A DNA stretch of 9,220 bases from Dehalococcoidia bacterium (GCA_002730485.1 PCAH01000151.1:1-9220), one strand, 5' to 3'. Shown: positions 1 to 6,803, numbered from the stretch's first letter. Made by a program: numbers and translations. The notes: a model not told the origin generated them from the sequence alone.

Positions 1-307
1 CCAAAGCCAGCTTGGCGATGGAATGAACGGTCGCTGGTGCAACCACAATAACGTCGGCCTGTTGGGCCAGAGCGACGTGTTCCACGCTGTACTCGGAATC
101 CGGGTCGAACTGGTCTGTCACCACCGCCCGATGGGTGATGCTTCGAAATGCCAGAGGGGTGACAAACTGGGTGGAACCATAACTCATGATGACGTCCACG
201 AGCGCCCCGGCCTGCACCAGCTTGCTGGCCAGGTCCAGCGCCTTGTAACAGGCGATGCTCCCGGTTACCCCCAGGACAACGTGTTTATCTGCCAGCGGTC
301 CAGCCAC
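1..307 (-). CDS. coaBC: Bifunctional phosphopantothenoylcysteine decarboxylase/phosphopantothenate-cysteine ligase, N-terminal part (partial)
   Basis: CoaBC (Dfp) joins cysteine to 4'-phosphopantothenate and decarboxylates the product to 4'-phosphopantetheine in cytosolic CoA synthesis. The 102 visible codons are the start of the flavoprotein (CoaC) domain. Residues 9-22 (HVVLGVTGSIACYK) are the FMN-binding glycine-rich opening. Residues 47-57 (QFVTPLAFRSI) match the family block. Residues 75-80 (VEHVAL) carry the expected catalytic His77, and residues 90-101 (APATVHSIAKLA) are the APAT flavin loop. The gene runs off the left edge, so the CoaB ligase half is not seen. I chose GTG at 307-305 because GGAAGAG (318-312) lies 4 nt upstream and the frame is closed by TAG at 328-326. 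It follows coaX by 33 bp on the same strand, so the two are probably cotranscribed. A stand-alone flavoprotein decarboxylase is possible but less likely beside coaX. Confidence 0.92.
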   Translation of the reverse strand, partial: MAGPLADKHVVLGVTGSIACYKALDLASKLVQAGALVDVIMSYGSTQFVTPLAFRSITHRAVVTDQFDPDSEYSVEHVALAQQADVIVVAPATVHSIAKLAL

Positions 308-340
308 GGCTCTCTTCCAATGCTTCTAGTTTAGGCACGG

Positions 341-1111
341 TCATTTGGACTTATTCATATTGTAGATCAGGCGGAGACCGATCAGTGTCAGGTCTTGATT
401 GATATCGTCAAACACATCCGCTTCTTGGGAGATGATGGTGGCCAACCCGCCGGTGCCGATGACCTTAGAGTCATCCCCAAGTTCACTCTTGAACCGATCC
501 ACCAGTCCAGTCACCAAACCGGCGTAGCCAAGCACCAGCCCCGCCTGCAACGCCATGGAGGTGTTCTGACCGATGGCTGACTTGGGTGCCACCAGTTCCA
601 CCCGGCGCAGTTGGGAGGTATTCAGGAATAACGCCTCCGCCGCGACGTTGATACCGGGGGCGATCGCACCGCCTAGGTAGACGCCATCTTTGGAGATTGC
701 GTCAAAGACCGTTGCGGTGCCAAAGTCAACGATTATGACCGGCTGGCCGTACAGTTGGATGGCGGCCACCGCGTCGACGATCCGGTCTGCACCGACGTCA
801 CGGGGGTTGTCATAGCTGATCTGCAAACCGGTGCGAACCCCGGCGGTGATGGACAGCGGTTTCACGTGGAAATAAGTCTCAGATAGCTCTTCAAATACTC
901 CCGTCAGCGGTGGCACCACGCTGCACATACAAACGTCGGTGATGGTTGAGCGCTCAACCCCGTTCAACGCCAAAAGGTCTCTGATCATCAGTCCGTATTC
1001 GTCTGAGGAGCGCCTGGCGTCCGTTGAGACCCTGAGATTGGCCACCAGGGATTCATCCTTGAATACACCCAGGTTGACCATGCTATTTCCGATATCTACT
1101 GCTAAGAGCAT
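341..1111 (-). CDS. coaX: Type III pantothenate kinase
   Basis: CoaX phosphorylates pantothenate with ATP, the first step of CoA synthesis, in the cytosol. At 256 aa it has the usual length of the family. Visible motifs, in order: the N-terminal phosphate-binding strand-turn D6-IGNS with G15 (DIGNSMVNLG), the pantothenate-site block DNPRDVGADR at 101-110 with the presumed catalytic base Asp109, DFGTATVFD at 129-137 (ASKHA-fold nucleotide and monovalent-cation site), GGAIAPGI at 147-154, and the C-terminal GTGG at 219-222. These separate it from type I and type II kinases. The ATG start gives the canonical MLLAVDIGN opening. No Shine-Dalgarno sequence is evident just upstream, but a promoter lies about 54 bp upstream. 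coaBC follows after 33 bp, which fits a small CoA operon. I see no broken or missing motif. Confidence 0.97.
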   Translation of the reverse strand: MLLAVDIGNSMVNLGVFKDESLVANLRVSTDARRSSDEYGLMIRDLLALNGVERSTITDVCMCSVVPPLTGVFEELSETYFHVKPLSITAGVRTGLQISYDNPRDVGADRIVDAVAAIQLYGQPVIIVDFGTATVFDAISKDGVYLGGAIAPGINVAAEALFLNTSQLRRVELVAPKSAIGQNTSMALQAGLVLGYAGLVTGLVDRFKSELGDDSKVIGTGGLATIISQEADVFDDINQDLTLIGLRLIYNMNKSK

Positions 1112-1164
1112 TACTTGGTATTATCCGGATCGTTCATGAAATTGGCCGATATTGATTGGTCGCA

Positions 1165-1193
1165 ATTATACCTACGCCTGCAAAACGGGGCAA
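1165..1193 (-). promoter_or_regulatory. Sigma-70-type promoter for coaX-coaBC
   Basis: Reading the minus strand, TTGCCC (1193-1188) is followed by a 17-bp spacer and a perfect TATAAT (1170-1165). Transcription would start near 1158, leaving a leader of about 47 nt before the coaX ATG. The hexamers and spacing are seen directly; that they act as a promoter is inferred. Confidence 0.6.
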
Positions 1194-1258
1194 CGACGTC
1201 TGTCGGACCACGATGGTTACCGTTGATTCTGAAGGACACTGGATTAGGGCCAAAGTCC

Positions 1259-1267
1259 TGATATAAT
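1259..1267 (+). promoter_or_regulatory. Extended -10 promoter for the ABC exporter genes
   Basis: TGATATAAT is a perfect -10 hexamer (1262-1267) with the TGN extension. No good -35 is seen 16-18 bp upstream, which is normal for extended -10 promoters. Transcription would start near 1274, giving a leader of about 100 nt before the ATPase gene. It lies about 66 bp from the divergent coaX -35, so the two promoters could share control. Confidence 0.5.
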
Positions 1268-1304
1268 GGCTTCCTTTGGCACTATTGCCGATTGCATCTA
1301 TTTT

Positions 1305-1330
1305 GTAGATTAGTGATTGGGGAAATCTAC
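1305..1330 (+). repeat. Inverted repeat in the leader of the ABC operon
   Basis: GTAGATT (1305-1311) and AATCTAC (1324-1330) are perfect 7-bp inverted arms with a 12-nt spacer. The repeat lies downstream of the extended -10 and about 29 bp before the ribosome binding site AGGGA (1359-1363). It could be a repressor operator, for example for a locally acting regulator not in the window, or a weak RNA hairpin. No T-tract follows, so it is not a terminator. Confidence 0.35.
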
Positions 1331-1372
1331 CCATATTCGGGCTAGACAAAGTTCAGTCAGGGATCTTTGACC

Positions 1373-2305
1373 ATGAACGAACCCATCATAAGAACCACCC
1401 AACTAACCAAGTTGTACGGTCGGAAACTGGCTCTATCCGACCTAGACCTTGAAGTCCGCCGCGGTGAGGTCTTTGCCTTCCTTGGGCCCAATGGGGCAGG
1501 CAAGACAACCACTATCCGCCTTCTTCTGGACCTCATACGCCCGACCAATGGGCAGGCCCAAGTCTTTGGACTGAACGCCCATAGCCACAGCGCAGAGATC
1601 AGATCCAGGACCGGATATCTCCCGGGGAACTTGGTGATGTATGAAAATCTCACCGGACGGGAACTGCTGGTGTTTTTCGCCCACCTTCAGGGTGGAGTCG
1701 ACTGGCAATTCACCATGGATTTGGCCCTGCGGTTGGACGTAGACCTGGACCGCAAGATCAAGACCCTCTCCCAGGGCAACAAACAGAAGGTCGGCCTGGT
1801 TCAGGCCCTGATGGGTCAACCGGAACTGCTGATCCTTGACGAGCCGACCGCTGGTCTGGACCCGTTGGTGCGCCAGGAATTTTACGCGGCTATCAGAGAA
1901 GCCAGAGACCGGGGCCAAACCATCTTCTTATCCTCCCACGTTCTGGCGGAAGTTGAGCGGATAGCAGACCGGGTAGCCATGGTACGTAGAGGAAGACTGG
2001 TGCTGGTGGACGAAGTGGCAGATCTGAAAGCCAAAGCGCCGCGCAGACTGGAATTGAGCTTCAACCATCTGGCACCAATAGACGCGTTCCGTAGGTTGCC
2101 TGGGGTGACTGACCTTAGCTCAGAGGACAATATCCTCTTCTGCAAGATGGATGGGTCGGTTGATCAGTTGGTGAAGACAGCCTCCCGCTACGAGGTAACC
2201 AACATCACCAGCCACGAGTCCGACCTAGAAGAGATATTCCTGGATTACTACAGGGATACCACCGAAGAGGCAACGGCACCGGAAGGAAACGAGATTGCTG
2301 GCTAA
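1373..2305 (+). CDS. ABC-2 type exporter, ATP-binding protein
   Basis: Cytosolic ATPase that powers the permease encoded next. The 310-aa protein has one nucleotide-binding domain. Walker A is GPNGAGKT at 38-45, the signature LSQGN at 132-136, Walker B LLILDEP at 152-158 with catalytic Glu157, and the switch His is at 189 (SSHV). The overall layout is that of NatA/DrrA/CcmA-like exporters, with a C-terminal extension (about 220-310) typical of them. The Q-loop reads GYLPGN (81-86), so the usual Gln is Gly; this variant occurs in some DrrA/NatA-like proteins. I chose ATG at 1373 because AGGGA (1359-1363) lies 9 nt upstream. An in-frame TTG at 1367 would leave only 3 nt. The gene overlaps the permease by 11 bp, so translation is probably coupled. 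The substrate cannot be told from sequence; drug, lipid or ion export are all possible. Confidence 0.93.
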   Translation: MNEPIIRTTQLTKLYGRKLALSDLDLEVRRGEVFAFLGPNGAGKTTTIRLLLDLIRPTNGQAQVFGLNAHSHSAEIRSRTGYLPGNLVMYENLTGRELLVFFAHLQGGVDWQFTMDLALRLDVDLDRKIKTLSQGNKQKVGLVQALMGQPELLILDEPTAGLDPLVRQEFYAAIREARDRGQTIFLSSHVLAEVERIADRVAMVRRGRLVLVDEVADLKAKAPRRLELSFNHLAPIDAFRRLPGVTDLSSEDNILFCKMDGSVDQLVKTASRYEVTNITSHESDLEEIFLDYYRDTTEEATAPEGNEIAG

Positions 2306-3095
2306 CGTGTTTCTTAAATCCCTGCGCGATCAGCGGCGGTCACTCTGCTGGTGGTTGGTCGGAGTGGCAGCTTTATCCATATTCACCGTTCTTTTTTATC
2401 CCAGCATCGCCGATGATCCGGCATTTGACGAGATGCTGGAAAGACTGCCCGAAGCCCTATCCAGGGCGATGCTAGGTGATGTCAAAGACCTGACCTCACC
2501 GGAAGGCTACCTTAACAGTCAGTTGTTCGTGTTTATGATCCCCTTGGTGCTGATGGTATTCACCGTGGGCAAGGGAACCGGCGGAATCGCCGGAGAAGAA
2601 GAAAAAGGGACCCTGGAACTGCTCTTGTCCTACCCCATCAGTCGGTGGCGGCTGGTTGTGGACAAGTTCTTGGCCATGGGGGTGGCGACCGGCGTCATAG
2701 CAACCGGTATCTGGTTTTCGCTGTTTGTGGGAGCCATCATGGTGGGCATGGAGATAGGTGCGTGGCGGCTGGCGGAAGCCACATTCAGCGCCGCCTGGCT
2801 CAGTATGGTGTTTGGCACCTTCGCCCTGGCCCTCGGCTCCGCCATTGGAAAACGGAATACGAGCATCGGGATAACCGCCGGATTGGCCACCGCGGCCTAT
2901 CTGTTGAACGCCATGGCTCCGTTAGCGGACGTTCTGGAGCCATCCCGAAAGTTCTCACCTTTCTACTACTACAACAGCGATGATCCCCTCAGCAACGGCC
3001 TTGATCCGTTGCATGTCTTAGTGATGTCCGCTATGGTGGCGATCTTCCTGGTCATTTCCGCCGTTACGTTTGAACGCCGTGATGTTGGCGTTTAG
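2295..3095 (+). CDS. ABC-2 type exporter, permease protein
   Basis: Integral inner-membrane partner of the preceding ATPase. At 266 aa it shows six hydrophobic stretches, near residues 18-37, 76-95, 126-150, 163-185, 190-210 and 239-257. Between TM2 and TM3 is the conserved cytosolic block GEEEKGTLELLLSYPISRWR (100-119), the coupling-helix signature of ABC-2 permeases (E-x-x-x-G-T-L-E-x-L-L). The loop after TM1 (about 38-75) is acidic and should lie outside. I chose TTG at 2295 because GGAAGGA (2281-2287) lies 7 nt upstream. The in-frame GTG at 2307 is 19 nt away. No clear terminator follows the TAG stop. One ATPase plus one permease suggests a homodimeric exporter of each chain. Confidence 0.9.
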   Translation: MLANVFLKSLRDQRRSLCWWLVGVAALSIFTVLFYPSIADDPAFDEMLERLPEALSRAMLGDVKDLTSPEGYLNSQLFVFMIPLVLMVFTVGKGTGGIAGEEEKGTLELLLSYPISRWRLVVDKFLAMGVATGVIATGIWFSLFVGAIMVGMEIGAWRLAEATFSAAWLSMVFGTFALALGSAIGKRNTSIGITAGLATAAYLLNAMAPLADVLEPSRKFSPFYYYNSDDPLSNGLDPLHVLVMSAMVAIFLVISAVTFERRDVGV

Positions 3096-3230
3096 CCAGC
3101 TGCACAGCTCTCTCCAATACCCAGGTAACGTTCCACCAATATATGACCGTTGTCCCTCTGCGCCAGAAGCAGGGAACCAAGGATACAGAATATCAAGGAT
3201 TTAGGACTGCGCTTGGAATCAACTATGGAG

Positions 3231-3236
3231 TATAAT
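3231..3236 (+). promoter_or_regulatory. Possible -10 element before the unknown acidic protein
   Basis: A perfect TATAAT lies 113 bp before the start of the next gene. The nearest -35-like hexamer, TTGGAA (3213-3218), is only 12 bp away, too close. The remainder of 3096-3349 holds the last ABC gene's downstream region and an untranslated leader; no open frame of note is seen there. Confidence 0.3.
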
Positions 3237-3303
3237 CAGCCGAGTGCACGACTACAGGCGGACCTTCACCGGTAGTTGTCAAACAGATATCATTCAAGAA
3301 CTT

Positions 3304-3321
3304 CCTGGCCAATGGGCCAGG
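3304..3321 (+). repeat. Stem-loop just upstream of the ribosome binding site
   Basis: CCTGGCC (3304-3310) and GGCCAGG (3315-3321) form a perfect 7-bp, GC-rich stem with an AATG loop. It ends 14 nt before AGGGA (3336-3340), the ribosome binding site of the gene starting at 3350. With no T-tract it is unlikely to terminate transcription. It may stabilise the message or influence translation. Confidence 0.4.
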
Positions 3322-3349
3322 TTGCCTAAATTTACAGGGACTGGGTTAG

Positions 3350-4129
3350 ATGAGTAAGTTTATTGACCGACTGGACGAGATAATCGATGGGGCTCCAGCC
3401 CGCATGGGATTCGGCCCGCCCAGGGCAGAGAAGACCCCTGGTTTGGCTCTGATCGTTCAGGTTTCCGGCAGCCACAAGACAGGCGCCGCCACAGCAACGG
3501 GAGTTTCTCCAGACGGGATATTGGTCTCCGGCCTGACCGGACCTTCCCAGGCCGATGACCTAAAGGACACCCTATCCGATGTCATCTGGGGAATACGCAC
3601 CGATTCTCTCAGCACCGACGACGCCAAGGCTTTTGAGGAAGCAGGCAGTGGAGTGCTGGCATTCCAACTCAAGGGTACATCCATCGGCGCAGTATCTTCA
3701 GAGGATGCAGCCAAGGTCCTGTGCATCGATACCGATGTCGATATCGAAGAGCTGCGGGACATCAATTCACTGCCAGTGGACGCTGTGATCTTCCCGCTTT
3801 CCGGGGCTTCATCTTCTTGGACACTTGATGACCTAGCCAAGGTCGCTCGCATCAACGGCCGCTTGGGCAAGTACCTCCTTGCTGAGATCACCGAACCTCC
3901 CGCTGCCGACGACCTGAAAGTCCTGCGCACCGCTGGCATCAACGGGTTGGTCCTGGACGTCTCTGCCGGTAAAGAGGCGTTGGAATCCTTGAAACAAACT
4001 CTGATGGATATGCCCAAGGCTGGCCCCGAGAAATCCGGCAGATCCAACGCCATCCTGCCGGGAGCTGCCTATTCCGCCCAGGAAGAAGAAGTACCAGCAC
4101 CCGAACACGAAGAGGATGACGAAGAGTAG
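3350..4129 (+). CDS. Uncharacterised acidic protein with barrel-like strand pattern
   Basis: I do not recognise this 259-aa protein. From residue 30 onward short hydrophobic strands alternate with amphipathic helices. Strand-like pieces lie at 31-37 (GLALIVQ), 56-61, 78-82, 101-107, 122-127, 144-150, 175-181 and 198-204 (NGLVLDV). Eight such units suggest a TIM-barrel-like alpha/beta fold. That is an inference from pattern; no phosphate-binding or catalytic signature stands out. The last 16 residues (244-259) are nearly all Glu, Asp, Pro and Ala, a disordered acidic tail. There is no signal peptide or membrane segment, so it is likely cytosolic. ATG at 3350 has AGGGA 9 nt upstream. The M50 protease gene follows 37 bp later on the same strand, so the two are probably cotranscribed. 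The codons look like those of the neighbours, and the reading frame is clearly real. Confidence 0.8.
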   Translation: MSKFIDRLDEIIDGAPARMGFGPPRAEKTPGLALIVQVSGSHKTGAATATGVSPDGILVSGLTGPSQADDLKDTLSDVIWGIRTDSLSTDDAKAFEEAGSGVLAFQLKGTSIGAVSSEDAAKVLCIDTDVDIEELRDINSLPVDAVIFPLSGASSSWTLDDLAKVARINGRLGKYLLAEITEPPAADDLKVLRTAGINGLVLDVSAGKEALESLKQTLMDMPKAGPEKSGRSNAILPGAAYSAQEEEVPAPEHEEDDEE

Positions 4130-4166
4130 CCTCTTAGCCCGTCAATCGAGCGAGTCGGCTTAGTCA

Positions 4167-4868
4167 ATGCTGCTGGGTTCCCTTGACCTTCTGCAAAGCG
4201 ACCCGTCAGGCTTCTTCCGCCTGGCGGTTCTCGTTATATTTGCCCTGGTCTCTGCAGTGACGATCCATGAGTTCAGTCACGCACTGGTCTCAACCACCCT
4301 TGGGGACACCACCGCCCGCCATCTAGGCCGACTGAGTCTCAATCCCACCCGGCACCTGGACCCCGGCGGTACGATCATGATGTTCATCGCCGGGTTTGGC
4401 TGGGGAAAGCCGGTCCCGGTTGACTCCCGCCAACTATCCCGAGGCCATACCGACATGGCGCTGGTGGCCGCCGCTGGTCCTCTCTCCAACCTGATCTTTG
4501 CGTTCCTATTAGCAATTCCCTTCAAGGCGGGGATTCTGGTACCGGCGGGGTTGTCGCTGAACCGGGTTACACACGTGATGACTGGCGGTTTCAGTGATGG
4601 AATAGCAGACATACTGGCCCTGATCATCTTCTTCAACCTGCTGCTTGGTGTGTTCAACCTGATACCCCTGGCACCTCTGGATGGATCAAGGATCGTCGCC
4701 GGACTGGTGCCACCGGAGCACACAGCCAACTATGCCAAGCTGCAGCGCAGCGGTCCCGGTTTGTTGGTAGCCACAATCATGCTTGATTACGCCCTTGGCA
4801 TCGGCGTCTTATGGGGTATCATCGGTCCGGTTGTACGGACTCTTACCACCCTTTCGACCGGTTATTGA
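4167..4868 (+). CDS. M50 site-2-type membrane metalloprotease
   Basis: Predicted zinc protease embedded in the membrane, of the compact YwhC-like branch of site-2 proteases (family M50). The zinc-binding HExxH motif is at 34-38 (HEFSH) inside the first hydrophobic segment (about 18-42). The second conserved block NLIPLAPLDG at 164-173 supplies the third zinc ligand, Asp172. AAAGPLSNL (101-109) is the typical block in the middle segment (about 97-125). Further hydrophobic stretches lie at about 146-170 and 198-225. At 233 aa it is a minimal protease core with no PDZ domain, unlike RseP. Family members cleave transmembrane segments of regulatory proteins; the substrate here is unknown. The start has no obvious Shine-Dalgarno sequence, but it is 37 bp after the previous stop, so translation may depend on that gene. 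All key residues are present. Confidence 0.92.
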   Translation: MLLGSLDLLQSDPSGFFRLAVLVIFALVSAVTIHEFSHALVSTTLGDTTARHLGRLSLNPTRHLDPGGTIMMFIAGFGWGKPVPVDSRQLSRGHTDMALVAAAGPLSNLIFAFLLAIPFKAGILVPAGLSLNRVTHVMTGGFSDGIADILALIIFFNLLLGVFNLIPLAPLDGSRIVAGLVPPEHTANYAKLQRSGPGLLVATIMLDYALGIGVLWGIIGPVVRTLTTLSTGY

Positions 4869-4893
4869 TAGCCGATTCCCTGACCCAAGCGAC

Positions 4894-4922
4894 GTTAGGT
4901 GCCGTCACCTTCATGTTAAGAT
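4894..4922 (+). promoter_or_regulatory. Weak candidate promoter before the His-rich protein
   Basis: TGTTAAGAT (4914-4922) resembles an extended -10 (TGN plus TAAGAT). The upstream hexamer TTAGGT (4895-4900, 16-bp spacer) is a poor -35. A short inverted repeat, AGGTG-CCGT-CACCT (4897-4910), lies between them. This could allow separate expression of the last two genes of the run. Confidence 0.25.
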
Positions 4923-4958
4923 GGTGTCCACCAATCCCCGACCGGGAGATTACTATCC

Positions 4959-5462
4959 ATGGCCGCAGAACACTCGCACGACCACGAGCACGAACATATC
5001 CCTGAAGAACTTTACGGCGTTCTGCCTGATGAGGGCGTCATAGAACTGACCGATCAATTGACCGGATACATGCACGAGATAGAACTTGGCGGGTTTACCG
5101 ACATCATTGGCCAGGTGCTAGACGATTTCCTGGAACAGGCCGGCGGCATGCCCAATGACCTCAAAGCAGATGATGCCTTTGAACAGATCACCCAAAATCA
5201 ACTGGCCGTTACGCTGGCCTACAACCTGGGCCGCCTGGACGGCAGGTCTCCCCAGATCGTCCAGAAGATGGTGGATGAAGCCATCGACGAATGGGGCATC
5301 CTGGAGCTCGAAGAATCCAACGAGATCACCGATGCGGATCTGGAAAGTCCTAAGCTGATGGTCTACTCGCGCCTCCGGAGGATCGAGTACACAGAGGCTC
5401 CGACACCCAACGTCCAACTAGGTTGGGAGACCCCTCCCGATTCCGGTGGCTCGTCAGAATAG
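4959..5462 (+). CDS. Uncharacterised acidic protein with His-rich N-terminus
   Basis: I do not recognise this 167-aa protein. Its N-terminus has five His residues alternating with acidic or small residues (H5, H7, H9, H11, H13: HSHDHEHEH), a pattern expected to bind Zn, Ni or Cu. The body (about 26-120) is strongly acidic and mostly helical, with a stretch around 60-95 (AFEQITQNQLAVTLAYNLG is its core) that looks like packed helices. The C-terminal 30 residues are Pro/Ser/Gly-rich and probably flexible. No signal peptide or membrane segment is seen. ATG at 4959 has GGGAG (4944-4948) 10 nt upstream. It lies between genes for two metal-dependent enzymes, the M50 protease (90 bp upstream) and the amidohydrolase (48 bp downstream). 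A metal-handling role is a guess from these facts. It does not look like a HypB or SlyD relative. Confidence 0.75.
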   Translation: MAAEHSHDHEHEHIPEELYGVLPDEGVIELTDQLTGYMHEIELGGFTDIIGQVLDDFLEQAGGMPNDLKADDAFEQITQNQLAVTLAYNLGRLDGRSPQIVQKMVDEAIDEWGILELEESNEITDADLESPKLMVYSRLRRIEYTEAPTPNVQLGWETPPDSGGSSE

Positions 5463-5510
5463 GGACTCAAACAGATAGAACCAACCAATATTCTTTAGAG
5501 AGAAGTACCA

Positions 5511-6689
5511 ATGACCACCGCACCCTCTTATGACTTGCTGCTAACCGGCGGAACCGTCCTGGACCCTGCCCAGGGGATCGATGGAAGAAGGGACATCGCC
5601 TTCAAAGACGGGCTGGTGGCTGAGGTCTCAGAAAGGATCGACCCGACCACCGCCAACGCATCATTGGATATCACCGGGAAGCTGGTCACCCCGGGTCTGA
5701 TCGACATCCACGGTCATTTCTACCACGGCGGCAACCAGACCGCTGTCCACCCAGATGAGATTTGCCTGTCTTCGGGAACGACCACTGGCGTCGACGCCGG
5801 AAGCGCCGGTTTCATCAATTTCGAAGCCATGCGTGACTACGTGTTCCCGGCCCACCGCACCCGTCTGCTGTCCTTCCTTCACGTGAGCGGAGTGGGTCTG
5901 GCCAACAACAAACTCCTTGGCGGCGGGCTTCACGACATGAGAATGATCGACGTGGACCAGACTTCAGACGCCATCAAGGGCAACCCAGGGTTCTGCTTTG
6001 GCGTGAAGGTCCGGATGCACATCAATGCCGTGGCCGCATGGAACGCCCATGAAGCCATGAGATCAGCCAGGGCGGTCGCCGATCAGTCTGGTTCCAGGCT
6101 GATGGTACATGTCAGCGGCACACCTATCCCTCTGCCCGACATCCTGGAGTTCATGGGCCCGGGAGACATTTGCACCCACGCCTTTAACGGCAACCCAAAG
6201 AACATGCTGGACCGCAATTTCAAGATTCGGCCGGAAGTACAAGCTGCCGCCGACCGGGGCGTGATCATGGACGTGGCCCACGCCGGTGTCCACTGCGATG
6301 TCGAGGTCGTCAAGCACGCTCTGGAACAGGGGCTGCCACCCACCACCATCAGCACCGACATCCACAACCCACCGCCGGACCGCACCGTCTACAAGATGAA
6401 CGACTTGGTGAGCAAGTTCTACGCGATAGGTATGACACTTCCCGATGCCATTGCCGCCAGTACCAGCACCCCCGCCAGTGTGCTGGGCCTGGGCGATACC
6501 CTGGGTTCTTTGACCCCAGGCATGTGCGGGGACGCAGCGGTATTCGATCTTCGCGAGGGCGCATTCAAGTGGATCGACTCGGCGGGTAACGTGCAGGACG
6601 GCAAGGTGCGCCTGGACACTTTCCTGACCGTGAGAGGTGGCCAGGTAGCCTGGCGGGAAGGTCGCATGATGGAGATGGGGGAGTGCTGA
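5511..6689 (+). CDS. Amidohydrolase/deacetylase family metallohydrolase
   Basis: Cytosolic (beta/alpha)8 hydrolase of the amidohydrolase superfamily, close in style to dihydroorotase-like deacetylases. Likely metal ligands are all present: HxH at H67 and H69 (PGLIDIHGH), a Lys at 166 (GVKVRM) that would be carbamylated to bridge two metals, H200 (LMVHVSG), H223 (CTHAFNG), and the catalytic Asp283 (STDIHN). The N-terminal (about 8-60) and C-terminal (about 335-385, GDAAVFDL) parts form the small beta-sandwich typical of the superfamily. Length, 392 aa, is normal. Characterised relatives deacetylate small acetylated hydroxy or amino acids; the real substrate here is unknown. AGAGAG upstream (5497-5502) is a reasonable ribosome binding site for ATG 5511. 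It is the last gene of the plus-strand run and is followed by a strong terminator. It is not classical pyrC, since no other pyrimidine genes are nearby. Confidence 0.9.
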   Translation: MTTAPSYDLLLTGGTVLDPAQGIDGRRDIAFKDGLVAEVSERIDPTTANASLDITGKLVTPGLIDIHGHFYHGGNQTAVHPDEICLSSGTTTGVDAGSAGFINFEAMRDYVFPAHRTRLLSFLHVSGVGLANNKLLGGGLHDMRMIDVDQTSDAIKGNPGFCFGVKVRMHINAVAAWNAHEAMRSARAVADQSGSRLMVHVSGTPIPLPDILEFMGPGDICTHAFNGNPKNMLDRNFKIRPEVQAAADRGVIMDVAHAGVHCDVEVVKHALEQGLPPTTISTDIHNPPPDRTVYKMNDLVSKFYAIGMTLPDAIAASTSTPASVLGLGDTLGSLTPGMCGDAAVFDLREGAFKWIDSAGNVQDGKVRLDTFLTVRGGQVAWREGRMMEMGEC

Positions 6690-6705
6690 TCAACCAGCGT
6701 TGATC
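6688..6705 (+). repeat. Stem-loop overlapping the amidohydrolase stop codon
   Basis: GATCAAC (6688-6694) and GTTGATC (6699-6705) form a perfect 7-bp stem with a CAGC loop. The left arm starts inside the TGA stop. There is no T-tract, so it is probably not a terminator itself. It may protect the 3' end or be chance. Confidence 0.3.
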
Positions 6706-6768
6706 TCAGAGGGCCCCCGACATAGATCCTCTAGATTAGTTCAAATAACCGGTACCAATTCCCTATAT

Positions 6769-6803
6769 AAGCCTGCGGCCATAAATAGCCGCAGGCTTTT
6801 GTT
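6769..6803 (+). terminator. Strong intrinsic terminator after the amidohydrolase
   Basis: AAGCCTGCGGC (6769-6779) pairs perfectly over 11 bp with GCCGCAGGCTT (6788-6798) around an 8-nt loop, followed by TTTTGTT. This is a textbook Rho-independent terminator. It closes the plus-strand run that ends with the amidohydrolase and separates it from the lipoprotein gene. Confidence 0.92.

Noticed and set aside
1134..1349. 71-codon minus-strand frame between coaX and the ABC ATPase
   Set aside because: It covers both promoter signals, has no ribosome binding site, and its translation looks like random sequence.
3154..3176. Possible hairpin CCCTCTGC/GCAGGG after the ABC permease as a terminator
   Set aside because: It needs a bulge, has only a short stem, and no T-tract follows.
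3457..4053. 198-codon minus-strand frame opposite the unknown acidic protein
   Set aside because: It is Ser/Arg/Pro-rich, the usual shadow of a codon-biased gene. The plus-strand frame has a good ribosome site, clear strand/helix pattern and operon context.
4783..5043. Two overlapping plus-strand frames between the M50 gene and the His-rich protein
   Set aside because: They overlap real coding sequence on both sides, lack ribosome sites, and have low-complexity shadow-like translations.
1306..6739. TAGATTAGT occurring in the ABC leader and again near 6731
   Set aside because: A 9-mer repeated once over this distance is expected by chance, and no other shared context is seen.
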